Shown here piece by piece: positions 16,040-27,107 of a stretch of DNA of 64,000 nt. The DNA is taken from positions 744,001 to 808,000 of the forward strand of contig BCKQ01000004.1 of the NCBI GenBank assembly GCA_001600695.1, in the 5' to 3' direction. The position numbers were made by a program, and so were the translations under genes. Position 1 is the first letter of the stretch, and the number at the start of each line of letters is the position of its first letter. The DNA comes from Ascoidea asiatica. Lineage: Eukaryota; Ascomycota; Saccharomycetes; Ascoideales; Ascoideaceae. The notes beneath the pieces are model-generated. The model had not been told where the DNA came from and ran no database searches. It saw only the letters and a program-made list of their open reading frames with translations.

Positions 16040-18001
16040 TTATGAAAGTTTTGGATGTTCAATACCCATACTTTTAAAAAATTCAAGACTTTCTTCAATC
16101 ATTTCTTTTCTCTTATTTTTATCCCAATTTAATTCATTACCCATAATTTCAACTGTATTTAAAATTGAATCAATAGCTTCATTAGAATCTAAAAATGATA
16201 ATCTACTTCTTCTTGATAAGAAATCAATTGGTTTTCTAATATATTCATATTTTATACAATATTTTAATTCTGCAACTGTAAATGGTAATGAAAATTTATT
16301 ATAATTAATTTCTTCTTTATTTTTAAAATGATATAATGAAATTGGTAATTGATTTTCTTTTTCATCTTCTTTAAAATAAATTTCTAAAATTATTGGTGCT
16401 CTTGTACCATAATTTGATGATAAATGTTCTGAAATTTTAATTGGTAAATTTTTATAATTTTGAATTAATTTTGTATTAAATAATTTATTAAAATTTTCTC
16501 CACCAATTAATTTAATTTTCTTTGTGTCACATTTTTTAAAAATTATACCATTTTCTTCAAATTCTTTTTTTTTTAATGAAATTATTTTATTTACAGTTTC
16601 TTCTGCCATTTCTCTATATGTTGTCCATTTACCACCAGAAATTGTAATTAATCCACTTTCACTCTCATGAATTAAATGACTTCTAACTAAACCTTGAGTT
16701 TGATTTTTACCATTAATTAAATCTTCATCAGAAATATTTGTTGGATCTCTAACTAAAGGTCTAATTCCTGACCAAGCTGATAAAACATCTTCTCTACGTA
16801 CAGGAAATTTAATATAATGTTGTAATTCTTTAATAATATCTAAAATTTCTTCTTCTTTTGGTATTGGAGTATCTGGAACTTCTTTTAATGGAGAATCTGT
16901 TGTACCTGCTAAGACTTTACCTTGCCATGGTAAAAAAAACATAACTCTACCATCTGATGTTGAAGCATCTAATAATCCCATATTTTTTGGACAATAATAT
17001 TCTGGTAAAATAATATGAACTCCAGATGATGGTACAACCATTTTTGGTAATTTTTTAATTTTTGGTGGTAAACCATTTTCATTTTTATCCATTTCTAAAA
17101 TTTGATCACTAAATGGTCCAGTTGCATTAATAACAGAAATTGAATTAATTTTATATTCTTTTCCAGTTTCTTTATCAATTGCAATAACTCCTTTAATTTT
17201 TTTATTTTCAGGATCTTTAATTAATTGTTTAACTTCCATATAATTTAAAATTGTTGAACCTTTTTCAATTGCAGTTATTGCTAAAGATGAATTAAATCTT
17301 GTATCATTAAATGTACCATCATGATAAACTAAACCTGCAATTAATTTACTTTGATCCAACATTGGAGCAATTTCAATTGCATTTTTACTTGATAAAATAT
17401 ATGAATTTTTTAAATTTTGACTACCTGCAAATAAATCATACATCTTACAACCAACATAAAAATATGGTACTTGCCAATATTTATAAACTGGAATCATTAT
17501 TGGTAAAATTGTTGCTAAATGTGGAGCAGTTGTTAACATATGAGATCTTTCATTTAAAGCTTCAATAACTAAATTTAATTGATCTTTTGATAATTGAAAA
17601 AATGCTTTTTCTAAATATCTTACACCACCATGAGCCATTTTTGTTGATTTTGATGAAGTTCCACTACCAAAATCATTTTTTTCTAATAAACAAACATTTA
17701 AACCTCTTGTTTGAGCATCTAAAGCAGTACCAGTACCAACAGCACCACCACCAATAATTATTACATCAAATGGTTTATTTAATTTATTTAACATTTCATC
17801 TCTTGTTATTGGTTCTTTAATTGATTTTATTAATGGAGGATAATCATTATTATTATTCTTTAATTCTTGATCATTTTTTAATTTGTATGAATTATTATAA
17901 TTATTATTATATAAATTATTTGCATATAAAGCAGAACCAAATAAAGTTGTTGAAATTAAAGTCTTTTTAAGAAAACTTGATCTTAACATTCTACTTGCCA
18001 T
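16040..18001 (-). CDS. GUT2: Mitochondrial FAD-dependent glycerol-3-phosphate dehydrogenase
   Basis: Gut2 oxidises glycerol-3-phosphate to dihydroxyacetone phosphate at the outer face of the inner mitochondrial membrane and passes electrons to ubiquinone. The 653 residues match the usual length (649 in S. cerevisiae). The N-terminus MASRMLRSSFLKKTLISTTL is a basic presequence running into a hydrophobic anchor. The FAD-binding motif GGGAVGTG is at 84-91, followed by TSSKSTKMAHGGVRYLEKAF. Further marks are the WQGKVLAGTTDSP stretch, the SAWSGIRPLVRDP motif and GGKWTTYREMAEETVN, then the C-terminal helical domain. Asn-rich spacer residues 31-52 separate presequence and enzyme. It is transcribed in the same direction as ERG12 and GCN2 but with long independent spacers. 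Confidence 0.97.
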   Translation of the reverse strand: MASRMLRSSFLKKTLISTTLFGSALYANNLYNNNYNNSYKLKNDQELKNNNNDYPPLIKSIKEPITRDEMLNKLNKPFDVIIIGGGAVGTGTALDAQTRGLNVCLLEKNDFGSGTSSKSTKMAHGGVRYLEKAFFQLSKDQLNLVIEALNERSHMLTTAPHLATILPIMIPVYKYWQVPYFYVGCKMYDLFAGSQNLKNSYILSSKNAIEIAPMLDQSKLIAGLVYHDGTFNDTRFNSSLAITAIEKGSTILNYMEVKQLIKDPENKKIKGVIAIDKETGKEYKINSISVINATGPFSDQILEMDKNENGLPPKIKKLPKMVVPSSGVHIILPEYYCPKNMGLLDASTSDGRVMFFLPWQGKVLAGTTDSPLKEVPDTPIPKEEEILDIIKELQHYIKFPVRREDVLSAWSGIRPLVRDPTNISDEDLINGKNQTQGLVRSHLIHESESGLITISGGKWTTYREMAEETVNKIISLKKKEFEENGIIFKKCDTKKIKLIGGENFNKLFNTKLIQNYKNLPIKISEHLSSNYGTRAPIILEIYFKEDEKENQLPISLYHFKNKEEINYNKFSLPFTVAELKYCIKYEYIRKPIDFLSRRSRLSFLDSNEAIDSILNTVEIMGNELNWDKNKRKEMIEESLEFFKSMGIEHPKLS

Positions 18002-19130
18002 TTTTAATTTTATATTATAAATATTATAACGGTATAATGAAAACTCGAGATAAATTAAGATCTAAGTAAATGTATAATGAAAAGTGATAAATAATAGAGT
18101 AGAATAGAATTTTTATTATTTTCTTTATCTATTTTAAAGAATATAAATATTTAAATAGAATGGAGATAAATATGTTAATTTATAAATTACTCTTATTATA
18201 TACTATATAATATATTAATCTATTAAGTACAGTATTAATATACTGTATTATATTACGTACGTAGAGTATTTTAGATTAATATTGTAGTGTGAGTTAAGTT
18301 AAATAAAAAAAGGTGATGCAAATTTATTAACGGAACTACCAATAATATTTGAAATGAATGAATGTGATATTTTTTATAATAATGAATTTTTCAAAAAATT
18401 CAATTTCTTCAGTTTCTTTACTTTTTTAAATAAATTCGACTTTATTTGACTGTAAGTCACTTACGTAGGTTCATTTTCTAAATAACTTTTACAGATTAAG
18501 AAGGTGAGTGGAAATTATTACAAATATTATCGAAATTAAATATTATACAGTACGTAATAAGTTACTGGAATTACTGAAATTATTGAAATTATATTTCAAT
18601 TAAAGATTTGATTATGTTCAACAATGCGATTTTGTTTAATGTTTTTTTTTTTTTTTTTTTTTTTGGCTCTGATTGTCTCAAAATTAATTTCAATTAGTTT
18701 CAATTGTTTTAGTAATCCAAAACGTTCTTTAGATCCAAAAATATTTTACAATAAATATGAACAGTAAATCATTTGACCCTAATGATTCCATTATTATTTA
18801 TATTCTTTTAGAGCTTAGAAAGTGGGATAAACTTGAGAATAATTTCAAATGAAACTTCATGGAGAGATTTAAGAGTTAAGAAAAAAGGTAGTTTTTTATC
18901 AACAAAACTCGAGTTTCTCCATAAAATTAATGAAAATAATGAAAATAATGAAAATAATGAAAATATCAGTGATTTATTGAGGAAAGGCTGAACGAAGAAA
19001 TAAAGAGGTGTTAGTGTAAGTTGGTGTGTTGTTGTATTAACAGAGGGACAGCATGTTTTGTTAAGTATATGAAAAGGCAAATAATAGCAGTAATAGCACT
19101 TGTTTGTCGCATTAAGCACAGGTGTTCTGT
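18002..19130. other. GUT2 upstream region with AATGAAAAT tandem repeat
   Basis: AT-rich DNA upstream of GUT2. It holds a run of about two dozen T (18643-18664) and a short tandem repeat of AATGAAAAT units (about 18928-18966). No gene seen. Confidence 0.5.
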
Positions 19131-19500
19131 TAGTATTTTCAGACTTTGAAATTGGCTGACTGCCAGTAAAAAGTCATGAGACCCGCAAGTGGCGAGATCA
19201 TTGAGCAATGAGATGGGGCGAGGCTGGTGCTCCGTATCGAGCCCAGTGCAGGCAGCGAAAGCCCAGTGAAAGAGCAGCAAAAGCTCCGTGACAAGCTCAG
19301 GGGGCACAAAAGCGGGGCAGCGGAGAAAACACCCGCCACACAAAGACCTGAAAGGGGAGAAAGCCTGGGGCTAAGCTTAAACGCTGCATATTCGTTTAGG
19401 AGCCCACTGTGGTTTTTTTGTTTTTCCAGCTCCAAGAAACAGACGCTTCCGATTGGCTGAGGGCTGGGTGACTATCTCCTTTGGGCTGTTTGAAGCTTCC
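19131..19500. other. GC-rich island, candidate non-coding RNA or strong promoter
   Basis: About 370 bases much richer in G and C than anything around them, in the middle of a 3.3-kb gene desert. Several short ORFs cross it on both strands, none with recognisable sequence. I see many short GC pairs that could form stems and an A-box-like TGGCTGACTG near 19155, but no T-run that would end a Pol III transcript. I looked for hallmark sequences of U1, U2, U5, U6, U3, SRP RNA and RNase P/MRP and found no convincing match. Other GC patches here lie just upstream of genes; this one does not, which makes a structured RNA gene worth testing. Confidence 0.35.
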
Positions 19501-21288
19501 CACTTATTTATTGCACCCTACTTTTGTTACTTTTGTTACTTTTGCTGATCGTTATGGAAAACGTTCCGACAAAATAATTATTATTTTATTACGAATATTA
19601 TTTCCTTTTACTGGTATCTTTTTAGTTTGAGGCAATGACTTCCTTGAAGAAACAGAAGAAACATCAGTGGTACATCACCTCATGGCATAATTTCAATTTT
19701 TACAATCTAATTACTAATATGACCGCAAAGAAAATGAAATTGATAAAAACCTAGAATAAATTGAAGAAATATTGCATATTTAAGATTTTAAACAAAGTAC
19801 CACTAAATTCTATCCCTTATTGTCCTTGTTCTTTTTATTCATTAACGAATATTCAAGTTTAATCCTATCCCCCTTTTTGAAATTTCCTTTCTGATACAGA
19901 TCAGCAGTTCTTAATAATCCATTCATTAAATCACAATCTAGTAAGCTAATGATTTATCTCTAATCCACTGATATAAAAAAAACACAAAACGTGAATGAAA
20001 TTATCTAGGAATAACCTGTATTTTCAATTACATTAAAAGTTTCCTTCATTAATTTGATAGTATTCTTTATCAAAAATTAAGAGTCTTTTCAAAAAAAAAT
20101 TGCAGCATACTATATTTTTAAAGAGTTACATTCAAAAATCAGTAATGATTTATAACATTCTATTAAAATGCTTTTCAAAATATTGAAATTTGTTTAATAT
20201 TGAAAAGAGTTTTTTCTTAAGAATCATTTAATCTCCAAGTGAAGGTTTTTGAAGTAACTACATCAGCTTAAAGAAATTGTACTTTCTAATATAGGAAAAA
20301 ATAAATCAAGTGTTTTCAATCTGCATTTGATTGAATTATCAAAATCTACTGAATTTAAAGTGACATATAATATATTCATTTATATAAATTATTATCACCA
20401 ATTTCCAAATAAATTTTCATAAAAGGAAATTCAAAAATATAATAAATTATTACAATAATGTTATTTTCTTTTGCTTAGAATTCCTTACAATTATGGTTTA
20501 CATTTTTAAAATATATTTCTAAAAAAATTTATCATTGTATTATAAACTTTTTAACAATATTTCTTTATCCTTCGAAACACATCATTCGGATTTAAAGGAT
20601 TAATTATACTTTTTTTCATTATTTGAATTTAAAATTGTATTTGAATAAATTTTTATTAAATCTTTTACTTATGCTTTTTATAAACAAAATATCTAAATTT
20701 ATTAAAAGAATTAATCATCTAATGATAAATGTAAGTTTAAATTTTTATCAAGAGAAAAAGGTAAACTAAATTACATTTATATAATTACAATGTTGAACAA
20801 TTATCAATAAAAATTTAATACCATTTAAGCTTAATTAAAGTTAATAAAGGGTTCTGCAGTATGTGTCATTTTTCTGCATACTATAGCATACAACTTATAT
20901 TTAACATTTTTCCGAGAATGAATTTTAATACAGTAGCAAATTGAAATAATGAAATTTATTGAATGAAATTTATTATTTCTCTAATTAGATTTATTTTCAA
21001 TTATAAATAATTTATTAATGAACTCTAAAAAGATAAAAATTTTTTTGTAATTTTTTCAAACTTTTCATCGGAAAATTCTATAGGAAAATTCAATCGGATA
21101 TATCCGATATATCGGAAAAACAATTTACTAAATTCAACAAAATTTTTAAAAATTACTAATTATACAAAATACATTTCATTTTATTCCTTTTCAATTCATC
21201 ACCTCATTAATTATAATTATACTATATATAAATCTATACATACTTATTTATTTACAAGAGTTTTTATATATATTTTTTTTTAATTTGA
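19501..21288. other. AT-rich gene desert
   Basis: About 1.8 kb with no ORF, no tRNA and no recognisable repeat family on either strand, apart from the palindrome at 21094-21107. Confidence 0.5.
21094..21107. promoter_or_regulatory. CGG-N6-CCG palindrome (zinc-cluster factor type site)
   Basis: TCGGATATATCCGA is a perfect inverted repeat with CGG-N6-CCG spacing, the class bound by Ppr1-like Zn2Cys6 activators, and a further ATATCGGA follows directly. It lies just past the 3' end of the Mdm31/32 gene with no adjacent gene start, so its function is uncertain. Confidence 0.3.
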
Positions 21289-23682
21289 TCACAAAGAACA
21301 ACATTCTAATAAATTTGAATAAAATTTAATTAAAAAAAAATCAATTAATTCAGTTTCTTCAATTGTTGTAACTTGATAAAACTTATTTAATGGAACATTA
21401 ATTAAAATTGGCATCATTAAAACTTCATTATAATTTCCAATTTTATTAAAATTTTTACTACTATTATCATTATTACTTATAAAAGTATTACTATCATTAT
21501 TATTATTAAGATTATTTTTAGAAATATTTAATTCATTATTAATTTTATCATTTTTAACATTTAAAAATTCTTCAATATTAATATTATTCAAATTACCAAT
21601 TTTATTTAAAATAAAATTATTACTAAAATTATTCATTCCAATCTTTACTGAATTTTCATTAATTTCATTTATACGTTTTTGAATTAAAATATTATTTAAA
21701 GCTTTTTTAATATGTCTTCTTTCATTAAAATAGCCAATTATAGGTTTTAATTCTTGATCATTAATAAAATTATTTCCATTTGAAGTTTTTGGTAATATTG
21801 AAGGTATTTTACATTTTGGATTATTAAATTTTAAATAAATTTCAATTTTAAAAAAATTTTCTTCTTTAATTTCATATGAAATTCTTTTAAAATTATTTTC
21901 TTCAATTTCTAATTCATCTTCAATTTTAATAATTTCTAAAATTTTATTCAATTCATTAATTATTCCATTTTTACTAAATTCATCAAATTTTTCAATTAAT
22001 TTATCATAGTTATTATTATTATTGTTATTATCAAATGCTAACTTATTCGTAATTTTATTTAATAATTTGAATTCATCTTTAAATTTCTTATTATTTGAAA
22101 CAATACTTTCATAATCTATAGGAAATGTAATATCACATATTAAATCAAGTTTCCCATCAATTAACCAATTTAGCTTGTTATCTAAGATTCCATTACTTTT
22201 TTTCAAATCTATTTCATTGAATCTAATTCTAACAATTCTTCTTTCTTTATCATTATCATTGTTTATACTTATAATATTATTAGTTTCATCATTATTACTA
22301 TTAATATCATTATTGTTATTATTATTATTATTATTATTCATTAACTCATTATTAATTGTATCACTTATCAAAGTATTATCTTTGTTACTATTATTATTGC
22401 TTGTATCATTTATATTCTGTTGAGAATTTAATTCATTTATATTAGAAGAAGATAAATTTAAGTTTATTTTAGTTTTAATATTATTTCTATTTATTTTTGA
22501 TTTTTGTTTTTCATGAATTGTAAATAAAGAATCATTAATTGAACCTGAACAACTTTTACAATTTAAAAAATCAGTTAAAATCCAATTTAATCTTAATTTA
22601 TCCATTTGTAAATTAAAAATTGAAAACTTAGTAATATTATTAGAATTAATAATATTTATAGTTGAATCTATAATTTTTATATTTTTAATTTCATAATTTA
22701 AATTTTTAAATAAATATTCAGCAATATTTTTAATTTTTAAATTATTTAAATTTTTATCAATTTCATTTGTATTTATATTACAAGTCATTCCAGATATTTG
22801 AATATCTTGAATTATACCTTTACCATGATACCAATTTGAAAAAGATAAAGTTATAGAAAATTCTTTAATTGAAATATTATAAAAATTTTTATTATTTTTT
22901 GAAATTATATTAATATCATTAAATAAAAGTACATTTTTTTTCCAATTTGTTGAAATATTATCATCATTAAATTGAAATTTAAAATTTTTTTTATTATAAT
23001 AACCACTTAATAATAAATTTCCAATAAATCTATTTATTTTAATTTTTATTGAAATTGGATAATCGAAATAATTGATTGAATAAATTATTAAAGATGCAAA
23101 AGTTGTTGTACCTAAGATTATCCATAAAATATTTGAAACTAAAAACCAAGAGAAAATTGCAGAAATATCATCAGTATTAAAAGGTCTATTTTGTTTAATT
23201 AAATACCATTTTAGATTTAATAATAATTTATTACTATAAGCTTGATTTTTTAAAATAAATTCTTTTCTTGATTTTGGTATACCTTCAATAAGATATTTAT
23301 TCATAGGATCAGGTAATTGATGAATATCATTAGAATTTGATATACTTTTATTAATTGATTTAGTATTTATAGTATTATTATCATTACTAATTTTTAGATT
23401 TTGAATATTTTCATTAGTTATATTATTTAAGAGATTTATTTTCTGCTTTGAATTATTCAATTTAAAAAAATTATTATTTTTTTTATTATTATTAATATCA
23501 TTATTATGATTTTCTTTATAATTCAAGGAAAGAAATCTTTTGAAATTATTTACAGGATTTAAAGAAATGTATTTAATTGAATATTTATTTGAATTGATTA
23601 ATAACTTAGCTCTCCTACAATTTTTAACTTTAATGGAATTATTTATTATTCTGTTTCGGGATATACTGAAAATTTTATACAT
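21289..23682 (-). CDS. Mitochondrial inner-membrane protein, Mdm31/Mdm32 family
   Basis: Mdm31 and Mdm32 are inner-membrane proteins needed for mitochondrial shape, mtDNA nucleoid stability and phospholipid homeostasis. The 797-residue product has a basic, Ser/Arg-rich N-terminus suited to mitochondrial import, then an Asn-rich linker. The family signature follows: RPFNTDDISAIFSWFLVSN and ILWIILGTTTFASLIIY, the first transmembrane segment after an RPF-TDDIS motif. Further on are WKKNVLLFNDI, SFSNWYHGKGIIQDIQISGM and a C-terminal half with an INEL/FNNPKCKIPSILP stretch and RRHIKKALN. Long Asn runs in the middle make it longer than the yeast proteins (about 580-620). I cannot decide between Mdm31 and Mdm32. 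The stop is TGA, with TAA three codons later. Confidence 0.8.
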   Translation of the reverse strand: MYKIFSISRNRIINNSIKVKNCRRAKLLINSNKYSIKYISLNPVNNFKRFLSLNYKENHNNDINNNKKNNNFFKLNNSKQKINLLNNITNENIQNLKISNDNNTINTKSINKSISNSNDIHQLPDPMNKYLIEGIPKSRKEFILKNQAYSNKLLLNLKWYLIKQNRPFNTDDISAIFSWFLVSNILWIILGTTTFASLIIYSINYFDYPISIKIKINRFIGNLLLSGYYNKKNFKFQFNDDNISTNWKKNVLLFNDINIISKNNKNFYNISIKEFSITLSFSNWYHGKGIIQDIQISGMTCNINTNEIDKNLNNLKIKNIAEYLFKNLNYEIKNIKIIDSTINIINSNNITKFSIFNLQMDKLRLNWILTDFLNCKSCSGSINDSLFTIHEKQKSKINRNNIKTKINLNLSSSNINELNSQQNINDTSNNNSNKDNTLISDTINNELMNNNNNNNNNNDINSNNDETNNIISINNDNDKERRIVRIRFNEIDLKKSNGILDNKLNWLIDGKLDLICDITFPIDYESIVSNNKKFKDEFKLLNKITNKLAFDNNNNNNNYDKLIEKFDEFSKNGIINELNKILEIIKIEDELEIEENNFKRISYEIKEENFFKIEIYLKFNNPKCKIPSILPKTSNGNNFINDQELKPIIGYFNERRHIKKALNNILIQKRINEINENSVKIGMNNFSNNFILNKIGNLNNINIEEFLNVKNDKINNELNISKNNLNNNNDSNTFISNNDNSSKNFNKIGNYNEVLMMPILINVPLNKFYQVTTIEETELIDFFLIKFYSNLLECCSL

Positions 23683-24054
23683 TTTGTTCGCATTTTTTTC
23701 TCTTTAATTGCTTTCTTTGTTTGATTCCAAAAGATTCAATTGAAATTGCAGTTTCACTATTCAAATCAACTTGTTTAATAGAAGAGTAACTAACATTTTC
23801 TTGGATGTATTGATTGTCAGAAGATTATTAGAACATGAGTTATATCACAAGAGTAGAATAAATATAAAAAAAGAAGATCAGTTTCAGCTTCTTGTGCTTT
23901 GTGAGATAAATAAATAAATCAATAACGCACACCGCCCAATCAAATCCCGAGGTGGGAAAATGTTTTCCAAAGCAAAAGAAACCAGTGTGGTGGGTCCAGT
24001 TTAAAATAAGAAAATTGATCATTACTGGATACCGACAAAGAAACTACAAATTCC
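23683..24054. other. Spacer before tRNA-Tyr
   Basis: Upstream flank of the Mdm31/32 gene and of the tRNA. A mildly GC-rich stretch at 23925-24000 is the only landmark. Confidence 0.5.
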
Positions 24055-24153
24055 CTCCCGGTGGCCAAGCTGGCTAAGGCGCGAGACTGTAATGTTTCAC
24101 TTTGTGAGATCAAAGTAATCTTGAGATCGGGTGTTCGACTCACCCCCGGGAGA
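24055..24153 (+). tRNA. tRNA-Tyr(GUA) with 25-nt intron
   Basis: A full cloverleaf can be folded: acceptor CTCCCGG (24055-24061) with CCGGGAG (24146-24152), D stem GCC/GGC, anticodon stem CGAGA (24082-24086) with TCTTG (24119-24123), T arm GGGTG-TTCGACT-CACCC, and A73 at 24153. The anticodon GTA is at 24089-24091, followed by A37. A 25-nt intron (24093-24117) sits one base 3' of the anticodon, the canonical place. The C1-G72 pair is the identity mark of eukaryotic cytosolic tRNA-Tyr, and eukaryotic tRNA-Tyr genes normally carry an intron. Confidence 0.95.
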
Positions 24154-24323
24154 TTTTTTTTATTATATTTTTATAATATATATTATTTTTTTATTAATTA
24201 TTTAATTTACAGTGAAATAAACATTTATTTCTTTTTTTTTATCATAATGTTTTTAGTTAAATATTATAGAAAGAGTATAGAAAAAGGAATATCATTTTAA
24301 ATTAGTACCATAGTTTGAAAAGC

Positions 24324-25331
24324 TTATAAGGGTAAAATATTTGGAATTGGACCTAAAGGAGTAATACCATGAGGATTAATTGCAGGATGACTTTTAGTAT
24401 AATGAAATTTAATATGATCAAAATTAGTTGTTTCTCTAAAAGCAGGAATATTCCAATAAAGATATCTAACCCATTTATGAATATATGGAAAATCATATCT
24501 TATCATACCTAAATTACATTTAAAATGTTGATGATAAACAGGATCAAATCTTATAATTGTTGTAAATAATCTAACATCAACTTCAGTTAAAACTGTTTTA
24601 TTCTTTTTTTCATCAAAAACCATAAAAAATCCATTTTTATCTGGATTTTTTTCTAATTTATAATTTTTTTCTAAAATTTTTTCAACTTTTTTTAAATGTT
24701 CAAATAATTTTAAAACATGATTTTCATAAACTTTTTGTTCAGTTGCAAAACCAGATTTATAAACTCCATTATTAATATTATCATAAATCCAATCATTTAA
24801 TTCATCAATTTTAGACTTTAATTCAATTGGATATAAATCTAAATTTTTTTGATCATTTGATAATTCATCCATTGAATTAAATTGAGTATTAAAAATTCTA
24901 ATAATTTCACTACTTTCATTATTAACAATTGTCTTTTTTTCTTTATCCCATAATACAGGTACAGTAAATCTACCTTTATAATTTGGATTTGCTTTATAAT
25001 ATAATTCAGAAATATAATTTGAATTATATAATTTATCAATTGTTGCATCTTTACAAGGATCTTCATCATTAGGAAATTTCCAACCTCTTGCCCCCATTTT
25101 CCAATGAACAATTGAAACATCAATTAATGGAATTAAACCTTTTAAAGATCTAACAATTAAAGCTCTACAAGCCCATGGACATGCATATGAAACATATAAA
25201 TGATATCTATTTTTTGCAGGTGTCAAAGTTAAATTTCTAAATGAACTTTGTTGTCTTCTAAATTCACCATCATTATCAGAAAATTTATGAATTTTTAAAT
25301 TTGGTTGTTTTGGATCAATTTCTTCTGACAT
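24324..25331 (-). CDS. ECM4: Omega/xi-class glutathione transferase (Ecm4/Gto type)
   Basis: A 335-residue glutathionyl-hydroquinone reductase / omega-class glutathione transferase that reduces glutathionyl conjugates through a catalytic cysteine. The thioredoxin-like N-domain has YVSYACPWACRALIVRSLKG with the catalytic Cys51 in the CPWAxR motif. DVSIVHWKMGARGWKF, GRFTVPVLWDKEKKTIVNNE and SSEIIRIFN (the glutathione-binding ESSEI stretch) follow. The C-terminal helical domain includes GVYKSGFATEQKVYE, LTEVDVRLFTTIIRFDPVY and HFKCN, all typical of Ecm4/Gto proteins. Length is a little under yeast Ecm4 (370). Yeasts often hold several Gto paralogues, so the exact paralogue is inferred. It starts at the first ATG in the frame, about 1.2 kb from tRNA-Tyr on the opposite strand. 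Confidence 0.85.
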   Translation of the reverse strand: MSEEIDPKQPNLKIHKFSDNDGEFRRQQSSFRNLTLTPAKNRYHLYVSYACPWACRALIVRSLKGLIPLIDVSIVHWKMGARGWKFPNDEDPCKDATIDKLYNSNYISELYYKANPNYKGRFTVPVLWDKEKKTIVNNESSEIIRIFNTQFNSMDELSNDQKNLDLYPIELKSKIDELNDWIYDNINNGVYKSGFATEQKVYENHVLKLFEHLKKVEKILEKNYKLEKNPDKNGFFMVFDEKKNKTVLTEVDVRLFTTIIRFDPVYHQHFKCNLGMIRYDFPYIHKWVRYLYWNIPAFRETTNFDHIKFHYTKSHPAINPHGITPLGPIPNILPL

Positions 25332-25931
25332 TTTTAAAAACTTGATTGAGATAATATATATATATATATAATGTATATATACAGTATGGTAGTTTAATAA
25401 TATAATAATAGTAGTTAAATATATGAATCAAACTATTTAACTTTAGATAATCAGAAAATTAAATAGTTGTCTAAAAATTTTTAAATCAAGGGATAATTTG
25501 ATCTACTTTTATATTGAATTCAAACTGGATTGCTCAATTTGAATTGAATTTAGAAACAATATTAACAGTTTGAAACAGTACTAAATTATATTTCTGGGTT
25601 TAATTCTCATTTTACTAATATTTTACTAAGTATTTTGTAAAAGATTTACTAATAATTTACTAAGGATTCAGTAACAATTTGGCTATCTCAGTAACATTTT
25701 AGCAATATTTACCTGGAAATAGCTTTTTTATTATTTTTTTAGTCAGCAGCGGAGTATTTTTCCATTGTTGACAGACAAGAATATTGAGACCAAATCCCCG
25801 GGCCTTATTTTAAAAAAAAAAAAAATTTGGAAGAGGTCCCAAGAAACTGGCTTCAATAATAATAATTATTAATTTGATAATTTATTAAAAAAGAGATAAA
25901 GAAATATAGAAATAAAGAAATAAAATTGTAA
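25332..25931. other. Spacer ECM4 promoter / hydrolase 3' flank
   Basis: AT-rich, with a TA microsatellite (about 25353-25384) next to the ECM4 start and a small GC-richer patch around 25740-25850. No gene seen. Confidence 0.5.
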
Positions 25932-26860
25932 TTAAACTTCTTCAATGAAACATATAACTTTTTTTATCAATTCATCTTCTGCTCCAAATTCACTATCTGA
26001 TCCAACATTATGAGTAGCACCTTTAATTACTCCCGAATATTTACTCCAATATTTATCATTAACAAACTTTGACCAATTTTTAATTAATAAATCTTTATTT
26101 AAATCTTTTGGAACATATTCATCATTTCCACTATAACAAATTAATAATGGAATTTTAATTTTACCAAAAGTTAAAGATAATCTTTCATTTGATAAATCAG
26201 AAGAGAAATAATCATCATCACCATTTTTATCACATAATGATAACCATCTATAAGCTGTGATTGGAGTATTAAACCATAATTTTGAAAATTTATTTGATAA
26301 AATAATTTGTAAGTTATTATCATTATTTGAAACTAATTCTTTAACTTCATTATTTAATTCTTTAACTTTATTTTCATTTAATTGAGATATTATTGATTCT
26401 CTATCAGAAACTGGAGCTTGTAAAATTAATCCATTAATTTTTTGTTTTTCAAAAATTTCAATTGTATTAAAATGAATAACATCTTGACAACCTGTTGAAT
26501 GTCCCATTAAGATAATTTTACCACTTTTATCACCATTAATAAACTTCTTATTTAAATATTTAATTAATTCATTAATTTCAAATACATCATCATTTAAACT
26601 ATTCAAACCCCATCCTTTATATGATGAAGATATAGTAATTTGAATTAATTTCCAATTACCTTTGTATTTTTTACTTAATTCGATATTAAGTTTTTGTAAA
26701 TATGGTACAGTTAATAACCCATCCCTAAACCACCAATGAATATTATAAAATTATTATTATTATTATTAATATCAATGGAACTAAGATCCTCAATTCCAAG
26801 TGTTTTGAATTCAAATGCACATAAGCCAGGATAATATGAATGTAAAGTTCCTTTTGCCAT
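25932..26860 (-). CDS. DUF1749-type alpha/beta hydrolase with a one-base frameshift
   Basis: The reading begins at 26860 with MAKGTLHSYYPGLCAFEF, runs to FIIFIGGLGMGY and hits a stop near 26709. The matching frame continues with LLTVPYLQKLNIELSKKY to the end at 25932. The two parts fit a single family protein if one base is missing around 26723-26725, where related proteins read GGLGDGLLTVPYL. The alpha/beta hydrolase marks are intact: nucleophile elbow GHSTGCQD, an acid residue in CYSGNDEYVPKDL and the histidine in GATHNVGSD. The break is in a short G run, so a sequencing or assembly indel is as likely as a real null allele. The family (UPF0613/DUF1749) has no settled substrate. Without correction only the C-terminal 224 residues would be called from an internal Met. 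Confidence 0.75.
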
Positions 26861-27107
26861 TTGTTGCCAACAATTTATTCTTTTTCTTCTTATTCTTATT
26901 ATTCTTCTTCGATTACTCCTTCTATATTTGTATTTCAATAACCAGCTGCTGTTCAATTTCCAACAGCACTTCAAAGTTCCTTTTCTACAGAAGTGAACAG
27001 TCTTATCTCCACTAAACCAAAACAGGAAATATATCTTACTGCTATCGTTAATTCCACACTGAAATAACTAATTTCAATTTATTTTTTTTAAAATCCAAAA
27101 CTCAACG

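Noticed and set aside
18808-19460. Overlapping ORFs on both strands of the GC island
   Set aside because: The translations (Cys/Leu/Pro-rich) show no recognisable domain, and several frames are open at once, as expected from local GC richness rather than coding.
19501-21288. Point-centromere or origin in the AT-rich desert
   Set aside because: No CDE-like element or origin consensus could be shown, and AT-richness alone is uninformative in this genome.
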